From the NCBI GenBank assembly GCA_009829735.1, contig CM020619.1, forward strand, positions 10,778,375 through 10,842,374: a DNA stretch of 64,000 bases, read 5' to 3'. Origin of the DNA: Pyropia yezoensis (lineage: Eukaryota; Rhodophyta; Bangiophyceae; Bangiales; Bangiaceae). A program made the translations under genes and the position numbers. Positions 21,711-31,020 of the stretch are shown in pieces. Position 1 is the first letter of the stretch. Every line of letters begins with the position of its first letter. The notes beneath the pieces were generated by a model. That model saw only the letters and a list, made by a program, of their open reading frames with translations. It had not been told where the DNA came from and did not search any database.

Positions 21711-22533
21711 GATATCGCTGGGGACGGGGGGGGCTGGGGGTGGGATGAAGGGCCGCATCCTACGTCTTGGGGCTGCCCGGTGATGGCAGTTTGGCAATAC
21801 AGGCTGCTCCGCTCATGGCTGCCTGGCGCTTCTTGACCGCCAGAAGACCTGGTGGGCTTCACGCCGCACGGAAAAAAAAAAAAATGTACGAGGGCAAGCG
21901 AAGGGTCACCTCATCTTGCATGCACGACCGCTCCACCGGCGGGTCGTGCCTTGGCTGGCCAGCCGCTCTTCGCCGCAATGAGGGCCTGTGCTTCCCTGTT
22001 CCTTCTTTCGTTGTCGGCATACCTATTTAGCGCAAGCATGTGCTTCTCAAAAGCTATGTGCGTCTGTTGGCGCCGAAACGGTCACGTTGAGGGGCTGTGA
22101 TGGGGTAGTCGACTGGTCTGCCACCGGAAGTAGGTAGCAGTGCTGGCTGGCCGTGCGAAGAGGATGGCTGGGTGACCGAGGCGGCCGTCGTCATCCTGGC
22201 GAAGTCCACGGAAAGCTTCAAAGAGCATTCGAAGGGAAGTTTCACGAATGTACTTTCAGAGCGATGCGTATGACCATCCAGTTTGGGTAGTTAGCTGAAC
22301 AGACTGCTTGGCAACCCGTAAAAATTTGTCCAATTAGCCCCATTTCATCGCCCTCGTCGACGCCGGTGCCGACGGTGTCTGGCGGTCGTGATACCGAGAA
22401 ACGTATGCTCCTGCCCTAGTCTGCCGCGACAACTGGTCCGTGCACCGCACCCCTCGTGCCAGCACTGCCCCACCATCGCTGCTGCTAGTCCTATCCCCGG
22501 GCATCGCTTCCCTCCTTTTTTTCTGCCATCACC
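21711..22533. other. intergenic
   Basis: Nothing supported as a gene. A run of 14 A lies near 21870, about 160 bp after the previous stop. The stretch just before 22534 is pyrimidine-rich. Confidence 0.5.
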
Positions 22534-23223
22534 ATGGGCAAGTCACTTCGGTCCAAGGTCAAAAAGACCTACCGTGGACTCAAGCGGCAGGTGCTGGAGC
22601 CGGCCGCCGCATCGCGGACGCTGCACCTGGCGTCGGCGCTGTACGATACGGCCGGCCTACCACTGCCTGACCCTGCCGAGACGGGTACCGGCAGCGGCAC
22701 GGGTGGCAACCGGGCGGCGTGGACGCACGGCGGCTTTGTGCCCATCACCTGCTTTGTGCCCACCCCCCCAGCGGTGCGGCTCAACGGCGTCCACGGGCCG
22801 CTTGCGGAGGCGGAGTTGACCGCCGCAGCGGAGCGGCAGACCACCCCGCCGCGGAGCGATTATGTGGGGGAGCGGGAGGAGCCGGTCGTGACGGCCAAGG
22901 ACCTGCCCATCCAGCGGCCGGCCGGGGGGGGGGTGTTTGGCGGTCTCGGCGCCATGCCCGGCGTCACCGCGGTGGCAGCGGTGGTGGCCGAGGCGGCGGG
23001 GGGCAAAGAGAAGGGCGCGACATCGGCAGCGGCTGCCGCTGCCGCGAACGGGGCGGCTGTGGTGGGGGAGGTGGAGATGAAAGTGACCGACGGCGCCGCT
23101 GCTCGGCGGAGGAAAGAGGCGCGGCGTCCCGGGCGTGGGGTGACAAAAAAGGGCCAGGCACGCGGCGCGGGTATGAAGCGCCACCCGCGCAACAAGGTCA
23201 ACCGGGTGCACCGAATGCATTAG
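22534..23223 (+). CDS. LLP/DUF2423-like nucleolar protein, 229 aa
   Basis: The ATG has a strong context (ATCACCATGGGC). The first 20 residues, MGKSLRSKVKKTYRGLKRQV, match the start of the DUF2423/LLP-homolog family (MAKSLRSK, basic, then a helix), and SRTLHLASALYD fits the next helix. The C-terminus is basic (RRRKEARRPGRGVTKKGQA, MKRHPRNKVNRVHRMH), like the Lys/Arg-rich tail of those proteins, which are small nucleolar or ribosome-biogenesis factors. The middle is an Ala/Gly/Pro-rich expansion, making it longer than animal and yeast members. Single exon. The family call rests on the N-terminal motif and the basic tail; a different basic nuclear protein is possible. Confidence 0.6.
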   Translation: MGKSLRSKVKKTYRGLKRQVLEPAAASRTLHLASALYDTAGLPLPDPAETGTGSGTGGNRAAWTHGGFVPITCFVPTPPAVRLNGVHGPLAEAELTAAAERQTTPPRSDYVGEREEPVVTAKDLPIQRPAGGGVFGGLGAMPGVTAVAAVVAEAAGGKEKGATSAAAAAAANGAAVVGEVEMKVTDGAAARRRKEARRPGRGVTKKGQARGAGMKRHPRNKVNRVHRMH

Positions 23224-23658
23224 GCGAGCGCGTCGAGAGAGGGGCAGGCCGGGGCGTTTGCTGGAGCTGGATGCTGGGCCTTTCGTTGGGCCTTTCTCTT
23301 GGTTTGTGCCTGTCGGCGCTTGCGCGGTCCTTTATTTTGTGTGCATATATGCGTCTTGCGCTGTTTGTTCTTAAGCGTTTTTGTCGCGTGTGCATCCTGC
23401 GTTTGGCATCGTGCGGGGCTGCTCCTACTGTCGAACCGTCAATGACCTGTACGCCAGCATTTGAAGCGCGGGAGCGTGCTCACTCTGCGGGAATGGCACC
23501 CACGGCAGACGAACTGCATGACACGACGTAGGTGTCCTGACGCCACGAGCGCTTTGAGTGGTGGAGGCGAACTACGAACTGATCATGAGTGTAAAAATGA
23601 AGATTCAAGCAAGAGGCAAGCACGCAATGCATACACAGCAACTCTCACAGCCGTGGAC
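23224..23658. other. intergenic between convergent genes
   Basis: A T-rich stretch at 23280-23400 follows the LLP-like gene and probably holds its 3' end. No gene seen. Confidence 0.5.
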
Positions 23659-24506
23659 CTAGGCCGCATTGTCCGAGTCGTCTTCGCTCGACGGTGGGGG
23701 CGATGCCGAGGCGTAGCCATTGCCCGGCACCGACGTGCGGCGACGCACGTCTCCCACGGCGGCCGGCAGGGCTTCGATGCCGCCATCTCGACTGGCATCG
23801 GGAGATGCAGCTGCAGGCGGTGACGCCTTGGCAGGCGAGGCCGCAGCGACGCCTGCCGAAGACGACGCCCGCGCCGGCATCGACTGCGATGGGCCCGCCT
23901 CCCGCTTGCGCTTGCCGATTGGGCCTGAGGCGAGCGGTAGGCGCCGCTTGGACGGCGACCCCGAGCCGCCTTCGCCCCGGCCACCCGAACCAACCCCCGC
24001 GTCTCCGCTGGGACCCCCGGCCTCAGGCGGAGGCCAAAAAATACGCCGCACGTACGCGGTGCAGCGGTCTACGTTGGGCAGCTCCTGCAGCAGCTCCTGT
24101 ACAATCACATGCGCAAAGCCAAAGTACTCGGGCCCCGACACATTGACGCGCTGCCGCCGCCGCGATTCCGGCGCCCGATCGCGGATGCCGACCATGACCT
24201 GGCCCCACGCAGCAGACGGGCTTTCCCCGAGGAAGGATAAGCTGGTGTCGTCTGCACAGATGACACGAAACTTGGGCGTAGCATCCCCGACGTCCACCAC
24301 CTCGCAGATGTAGTTGCACTGCTGGTCGGCGTGGACCAAGGAAAGGTAGTTCCGAAGAGAGCGATAGCCAATGGGTAGAGAGTTTGCTCTGTGTGGAAGC
24401 CCGGCCGCGTAAACTCAATGACGCCAAGAGACTCGATCGTCAAGACACCCAGGTGCAGTGGCATATTGGGCGTCCCATCTTGATTCCGCAGCACGCGGTG
24501 AACCAT
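23659..24506 (-). pseudogene. FYRN-FYRC domain protein, frameshifted
   Basis: From ATG 24506 the minus strand gives a good FYRN: LHLGVLTIESLGVIEFTRPG then FHTEQTLYP (24461-24372). The rest of FYRN (IGYRSLRNYLSLVHADQQC) and a good FYRC (VNVSGPEYFGFAHVIVQELL, LPNVDRCTAYV, to about 24045) lie in the next frame; one base appears missing near 24371 in a CCC-ATT context. A Ser/Ala/Pro-rich tail with a nuclear-localisation-like KRRLPLASGPIGKRKR ends at 23659. FYR domains occur in Trithorax/MLL, some JmjC demethylases and related chromatin proteins. No catalytic domain is present. Upstream, a Ty3/gypsy integrase remnant lies about 110 bp from the ATG, so the 5' part may have been lost. If the missing base is a sequencing error this is an intact small chromatin protein. 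Confidence 0.7.
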
Positions 24507-24615
24507 CGACTGCTTCGGCTCGTTCAACGCCCGGGGAGCCTTTCCCAGCAACGCTCCGTTCCCACGAAAAGACGGCCCACTGGACCCTGAAGTTGGTTGT
24601 CGGGGAGCACCCTTC

Positions 24616-25800
24616 TCAGGCCTCGACCCCGAAGACGTTAGGGATGAGTGTCTCTAGCCGAGCAGCGAACTTCACATTACTCTCAGTTGGAGTAGGGGTC
24701 CCTGCACCGGCCTCCCTAGTTGCGAGCGACCGCTGTACAGCGAAAGACCGCACGTGTCGCGGGATCACAAAAGCAATGGGTGCTTCCCCCGTAGAGAAGT
24801 GAACCTGCGAGTTCTCGGCTGTAGTCCAAATAGAAATGTATTGGTCCCACGTTTTCACATGCTCACTCACATAGTGGCGCAGCTGTCGAGCAATAGATTG
24901 GTTGAAGCGCTCCACCAAATGTGGCAACCCAGTGATCCAGAAATGCGGACTCGACCGACATGCTCGAGAGCTCTGTCAGGGGAATCGCTCGTGTCAGTTT
25001 CGTGAAGCGATCACAGATGACCAGGAGGTACTGATTGCCATGCTCAGTCATTGGCAGGGGTCCAAGGAGGTCCATTGCCAACGCAGCGAAGAGCTCCTTG
25101 GCCGGGAACAAGAGCATAGCCGTACTAGGCCGCCGTTCCATCAGGCGATTCTGTGCACAACACGTGCATGCAACCACCCGGCCATAGATGTCCACAACCA
25201 TCGAGGGCCAGTAGTACCGTGTCCTCAGAGTCTGGTGTAGTTTACTAGACCCCAGGTGTCCTCCTGTAGGAACTTTGTGCTCCCGCTCATGGATACTGTC
25301 TTTGAGGGATGCGGGGACAACAAGCTGTTCAGTCCCCTGCATCGCCCCTCTCCTCAAGAGGAGGCCATCATCCCCAAAGATGAGCCGAGCCTCCGCCGAG
25401 TTCAGCCGCTTGCTGAACTATCCCACCGGCAAGTACTCCTTGTCCGGCTGCTGCTGAAGCAATACACAACCTGGTTGGTCGTAGCTAGCATCCAAATAAA
25501 AGACGTCGTGGCCTCCCAACAAAGATGGGGGGGCTCAACAGCTAATCCCGAAGGGTCTCAAAGGTCGTCTGCTCCACCCGCCCATTGGCTTATGGGTGGT
25601 ATGGGGTGGCATAGTTTGCTCGAACCCCCGGGATGTCCAATACTCCCTGGAAAAAAACGGACACAAACTGCGGTCCGGTATCTGATAAAGTCCTGTCAGG
25701 TGTGCTACACGCGACAAGACAGTATGGGACGTCTCCACGCACCACTTGTGCATGTAGGAACCCATCCACATGCGTCAACCTCCATAAGGGCCAGCAGTAC
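24616..25800 (-). mobile_element. Ty3/gypsy RNase H and integrase remnant
   Basis: The minus strand carries the start of an RNase H domain (FYLDASYDQPGCVLLQQQ), an HHCC zinc-binding domain (GHLGSSKLHQTLRTRYYW, CTCCAQNR), an integrase core start (ALAMDLLGPLPMTEHGNQYL) and its end (VERFNQSIARQLRHYV). A further core piece (SDTGPQFVSVFF) lies out of order at 25590-25771. No LTR is attached. Old, rearranged, with multiple breaks. Confidence 0.8.
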
Positions 25801-25879
25801 CTGGTCCCCAGAATCTAGTATGGTTCACTAGGCCCGAGATACGCACCCCAGGGGGCGTTATGCTCGCCTTAAAGGATCT

Positions 25880-28567
25880 TGAGGGGTGCTCCGGGGTTCT
25901 CCCCGGGGCCATCTTGTAAAATCAACAGTACTTCGGGTTCCTTCTCCCTCGGGCTTTTGTCCTGTTTACCTTTGCCTCGTACCGTGGCGGGCGAGTGGAT
26001 CAGCAAGGGCTCGTACCTGTTCCTTCCTGGGCTTCGGACTGTGGTCTCTGTGTGTGTGGTTGTGGTTTCTGGGTCCGGGAATCTGGGTCCCATTACATTA
26101 CATTTATGGTGGAGCAGCAAGGGAGGGCTTCACTCTTCTCCCGTATCGGGACAGCCCTCTTCTTTCTCTGTGGCGTTTGGTTCCTTAGTTCCCGTTTCTG
26201 GTGACGAGATCGTTTGGTTCAGGTCGAGTGCCGCACGGCCAACATGACGGACCCTGTCCCTTCGGGCGGTCGGGGCCGTGGTGCGCCGTCGGACGTTTCA
26301 ATGGTTACTCCCGCTGGCCGTGGCCTTGGCGGTCCCTCGGGTCCGTCGAACCGTGGCGGAGGCGGGCAGACAGGGATTCCTCGTGGAGGGACAGCGCCCC
26401 CGGGTGCGATCCGGGCTACAATGGGTCAGGATTTTCGCGGGGACGCGGGTTCCGAGTCAGGGACCCGAGTTCCACCTTCGGCTACTGTTACTGGGTCCCC
26501 GGACATTGTGTCCACACTGGAAACGTTTCGAGATGAGAATTTGGCTACTGTTTCCCAGGCCCTGAGCCAGAGTCCTGCTCGCCAGGGTGTGTCCCGTGAT
26601 ACCATTCGTTCCGATCGTTCTCGTTCCCGCCGTTACCTGCGTCGTCATCATTCGAGTGGCTCCTCTTCCTCTTCTTCTTCTGGTACCACATTTTCATCCG
26701 TCCTTGACGAGGAGGACCTGGAACCCATTCGAAACCCACGAACCGAGCCCCAGGTAATCAAGTGTTCCGATGATCATTTTGCTCGGGTCCTGGACTATCG
26801 TACGTATCGCCTACGGAACAAGAAATCGACCTATGGAACGCGAGAAGCACGCAAGATGGGACGGGTTGCCCGTAACATGAAACACACTTTTGCTGGGTAC
26901 CCTAATTTCTCTGGGAAAGAGGCCCTTAAGGTGTTCACGTGGATCCGCAAACTGGTTAAGGCATATAACGATAATGGGCTTTCCGAGGGCATGGCCCTGT
27001 ACGCGATCCCTTATTTCCTGTCTGAAGACGCGGAACTGCGGTACACTCGGGTCCTTCCGGACTCCTCAAGCGCGTCAGGTGGCGGTTCGATCACGAGTTA
27101 CCCTGAGGCTGATAACTGGTTTCTTGAAACGAACGCTGAACCCCATGCGATGGCACTGGCGCAGGATAAGTTCAGTCGGGCCGCCAAGGAACCAGATGAG
27201 GGTATCGAGGCCTTTGCGGTTCGCTTGTGGGGTCTGACGGAACTATGCGGTAACATCCATACCGAAAGCACCATGAAACAGCAGCTCATTCAAGGGCTCC
27301 CCGAGTACCTACGTACAGACACATTTGTTTACAATATCCCTGACCGTACGTACCAGCAGCTGGTAACGTTTACTGCGGGCAAGAACAAGGCTGCTACCGA
27401 GGTTATCAAGATGGCCCGAGGGTCCTCTGCGACCAAGTCTGGCCCCTCTGGAACCGTCCGCAGACCCACTGAACCGAGGCCCAATCGTTCGTTGGACTCG
27501 TCCCCGTTGATGGCCGTTAATCCTATGGGCCCCTCTAGGATGCTTAAGAGCCCCCTTGAGAAGGAAACTGTGAAGAACGGGTCGGGTCAAGTGTTTGGGT
27601 TCAAGGGACCCACGCCCCAGTTCGTGGGAGTACGTACCATAGGCAGTCGACGCCCGTACCGTTGTTACCTTTGTTGGGAACCGGGTCATATGGCCCATCA
27701 ATGTTCCATGTTGTCTGAGGTCCAACGGAAGGCGGTTCTCCAGGCCCGGCACTCGTTCCTTGCGGCCACTCGTGGACGGAGTCAGAGTACCGATGTAAAG
27801 CCGAACGCGGACCGCCAGTTCCATCGTCAGATCCGGGTTGCTATGGTTCAGGCCCTTAGTGGAGGGATAAACCTCTCGGATGACGAGGCGGACCAAGGGT
27901 ACCAAGTGAGCGACAGTTCCCAGGAGCCGGGACCCTCGGGAAAAGAGTAACGGGGGGCGGATCGAGACGGTCCCCTCCCCATCGTCGGGATAGTACCTGC
28001 TCGTTTGCAACTGCGTTGGGGTTTTCCAAGATCTTTAAGGGCCCCGTTTTACCTGTACGTTCTGAGTCTCCTATTACTTCGACCACCCCTTGTTCCTGTT
28101 TGCCCTCTCTGGCCTGACGATCCAAGTCTGGGCTCCGACGTCGGACGGGGATGAGGAAGCCCTATGGGTTCAAGGGTACCTTTCTTGTACTGCGTAAGAG
28201 AAACTTTGTTTTGAATGCTTTGGTTCGATTGGGCAGGGAGGAACCAACGGACACCACTGCTATCCTCGACACTGGTGCTGGGCCACGTGTGGCACGCGAG
28301 GACATCCTCCCTGACGGGTGGCGACGACTGGCGTCGAGAGCCCCCAAGTCGACGCATGTATGTGATGCCTTGGTTCAGTTGTTACGGGCCCGTGGGATCG
28401 TGGAGCTATCGGGTATTGTGAACGGGAAGCCAATGGAGTTCGAGCTCTTCGTGGTCACGGCCCTCTCGGTACCGTTGATCCTCGGAATGGACTTTCAGAA
28501 GGAACACGTTAAGGCGATCTACCCTGGAACAGAGTCTGTGCTTTGGAACCTGGGTTTCCTGGCGTAG
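25880..28567 (+). mobile_element. Ty3/gypsy element B, 5' half (LTR end, gag, protease)
   Basis: An LTR tail of unclear start ends near 26100, followed by TGGTGGAGCAGCAAGG at the primer-binding position. Gag runs 26244-27950 with a gag core (FAGYPNFSGKEALKVFTWIR, LIQGLPEYLRTDTFVY) and a zinc knuckle CYLCWEPGHMAHQC. A protease region near 28150-28567 has the DTGAG active site. Gag is open throughout. Nothing of reverse transcriptase or integrase follows, so the element is truncated at its 3' side. About one or two breaks besides the truncation. Its protease is clearly different in sequence from that of the element at 31021, so these are separate subfamilies. Confidence 0.8.
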
Positions 28568-28689
28568 GCAAAGAGGACGTGGGACGGAAAGACCCAGAAC
28601 GCTTTTCCTGTGAAGGGTAACCCCGTACGCCAAGATTCTGATGCCCTGTACCTCTCTAACGGTGTAACTTTGGGACCCCGATCGACAGA

Positions 28690-28873
28690 AAAAGGCCGTT
28701 GGCTGACTAAGCTTAGGTTTGTCGAAACTGGGTAGGGTTGCCGTGGTTGCCAAATCGAGACGGAGTTGCTCCGTCTCCTGACCCAGTTTTTTCACGTACG
28801 AAGTAATTTCCGCCCAGTTTTCCGCACTAATTGCAGCAGGGGTACTCGCCCCACTGGTACTGCCAGAAGCCAT
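28690..28873 (-). mobile_element. gag-like N-terminal fragment, minus strand
   Basis: From an ATG at 28873 about 60 codons read like the opening of a retroelement gag (MASGSTSGAST, then ISAENWAEITSYVKKLGQET, ending near PTAFF). Beyond this the frame loses sense. A fragment of a further element inserted in the opposite orientation beside element B. Truncated fossil. Confidence 0.4.
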
Positions 28874-28931
28874 TGTTGAAAACTAAGCTAACTTTTCAAG
28901 AATGCTACTGGCAATATGTTCGACTACTTAC

Positions 28932-29414
28932 GCACCACGCGCAGGTGCGACTTGCTGCGGGTGTGGCGGTCGTAGTGCTCGGAGGACTCGAAGACGCGGT
29001 CGCAGTCCCGGCACTTGGGCAGCCTGGGGGGGTTGACCTTGTGGCGGTGGCGACGCGACAGGCGGTGATCGCGCCACACCGCTTCGCCGTAGCACGTCAC
29101 GTCGCAAGCCTTGCACGTGAAGCGCTTCATGTTGATCCGCCCGTGGGCGTTTCGGTACTCCTCGCGGACCGCCCGGCGCTCCACCGTCTGCGCTGTATGC
29201 GGGCGGATAGCCGCCACTTGACGCGGCGCCGGGGGAGTCACGCGAGGCGCCGGCGGGAGAAGAAGGCGGCGGCCGTGCCGGTCGCGGGGAGGAAGCGCCG
29301 GAGCACGTTTCGAAGAGGTAGTCGAGGAAGAAGAGCCAGCGGTAGGCGTCGGCACCGGCAGTGAAGCGCTCGCCGAGGAAGACGCCGCCGTCGTTGTCGT
29401 CTGGTTCGGAGCCA
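28932..29414 (-). CDS. two-finger U1/matrin-type C2H2 protein, internal exon or partial gene
   Basis: The minus-strand frame encodes a Ser/Thr/Pro-rich lead, then two zinc fingers with spacing C-x2-C-x12-H-x5-H in each (FTCKACDVTCYGEAVWRDH and PKCRDCDRVFESSEHYDRH). This long His-His spacing is the U1-type (matrin, zf-met) kind, common in RNA-binding and splicing proteins. It looks like an exon: a pyrimidine-rich acceptor ending CTTAG precedes 29414 and a consensus donor GTAAGT starts at 28931, directly after the second finger. The frame has no good upstream ATG, and read straight on it stops two codons after the last finger residues. The neighbouring exons are not evident and both sides are retroelement debris, so the gene may be cut. 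Host origin is likely but not certain. Confidence 0.5.
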
Positions 29415-31020
29415 CTAAGGAATCGAGGACAGGACCAAGAACGGGATAAGTACAAAAGCACCAACACTTTGTCAGATCCTCGCTCCTGCTCCTTGCACCT
29501 CAGTGGAGAACTGCCGCCGCCCGGGCACGAGGCCACCGGGCGTACGGGAGTCTGCGCTGAGGTGCGCTGGCTAAGCTCGCTGTGCGCCCGTGTAAACACG
29601 AAAGTGATGGAGTGGATCGTGACCAGGCTAGAAGCCGGCGACAACCGCAGTCCAAACACTCGCGACCCTGTGGAGGACTGACACGATCCACTTAAGAAGC
29701 ACGAAGCTCCTGGACCGGGCAAGCCTGCACAGAGTCGCGCGCAGAGGAGCTCAACCAAAGGTCCAACACTCTCAGTCGTCACCCGCCCCGCACGCGCGAC
29801 GGTACGCCCCGTTGGTACCGGACCGACCTCCCCCGCCAGATGCGCTAGGCAGACTGGGGTGACGGAACGAAGGGGGCCCGGCGAGGGCCGACTCGACCCC
29901 GAATGGCACTATGGCCCGGTGGTGTAAGGGCCGGCCCGAGCACAGTGGGGCACCGCGACGAACCGGGGAGAGGCCGGCGAGCCCGAAGGCCACGTTACGG
30001 CGCAGAAGCGCTCGGTGTCGGGGGCGCCGCACGCGCACGGAGCGGTAACTATCTGAAGCTACCAAATGTAGGGTCCACGGCGGGCACGCACGCGCACTCG
30101 CGGGCGCACGCCGCACGCACCCCACACCCACACCACACCACACACACTCTCGACGGCGGTGACGCACTCGGGGGAGGTGGTGTGGAAGCCGGGGAAGGAG
30201 AAGGGTGTCGGGGGGTGGGTGTGTGAAGTGGGGGTGAGCTTGACGTCGGTGGAAAGGGGTTCTCAGGTACAGTGGTTCTTTGCTTCCGTTCTTCGGTCTA
30301 CCCTCCCCAGGTCTCCCCCTCTCGCCCTCGGTCACTCCGTATATATACCCCTGGGGGGTCCCTCAGAAGGCCCTCCGTGTGGTCCTCTCGCGGTTGGGCA
30401 CAAGTTTCCCTAGAATCGCCGGTGTGCGGCGACCCCCCTCTCACAGAGCTCGTCTGAGGGGGTCCACGCCCCCCCTCGGGGTCGGTGTGCCCGTGGACGC
30501 CCGTAGACATGCTGGTTAGAGGATGGAAGCTTCGGATGTCATGGATGGCAGGCTCTCTTTGGTCGGGATGGCTGATGGCAGCCAGCCGCCTTGACACTCT
30601 GAGGCCGGGTGCGCTGTCCGCGCTCGGCCGCCTCGGCGATGTCTCGCTTGAATTGACACTGGCGCTACGTTGCGCTGTCGGCGCCAGTTCTTGGTCAGCG
30701 GGTGGATGCCTTGCTCGAATTGACACTGGTGCTACGTTGCGGTGTCGGCGCCAGTTCATGGTCACCAGGTGGATACCGTGTCAGCATTTACGGTGTGCGG
30801 CCACGTAGCATTGACAGCCATCGTCCGGTTGCATCGTCATCACGGGGGCAGGCGGGATTGAACCTTGAACCTTCCAGATTCGAAATGTGAATGAAGACCA
30901 ATCGTCCAGGGAACTCTCTTGCAAATCATGACATCCGGTACGATTTGAGATCCGGCCTCTGGGGGAATTCCAAGTTGCGACTTGGAATTGCAATGTAAGG
31001 ATTTAGTCCTTACACTGTGC
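29415..31020. other. spacer between retroelement remnants
   Basis: No gene recognised. 30338-30345 is a TATA-box-like GTATATATA within a stretch (30220-30510) that could be a promoter or LTR fragment. A pair of 67-bp tandem units lies at 30646-30779. Two small hairpins, CCAAGT/ACTTGG at 30970-30985 and GTAAGGA/TCCTTAC at 30996-31014, sit exactly at the left edge of the next element. Confidence 0.45.
30646..30779. repeat. 67-bp tandem duplication
   Basis: Two units starting GCTTGAATTGACACTGG and GCTCGAATTGACACTGG, at 30646 and 30713, with a handful of differences. Confidence 0.75.

Noticed and set aside
28873-28932. Joining the zinc-finger exon to the downstream gag-like start by a 50-60 bp intron
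   Set aside because: The donor is good and a weak acceptor (GCTTAG) exists, but the intron would be far shorter than the other introns here and the downstream sequence is retroelement debris.
30841-30935. tRNA-like or SINE-like sequence on the minus strand (GGTTCAATCCC box)
   Set aside because: The T-arm does not pair and no acceptor or anticodon stem can be drawn. A degenerate tRNA-derived SINE is possible but I cannot show its ends.
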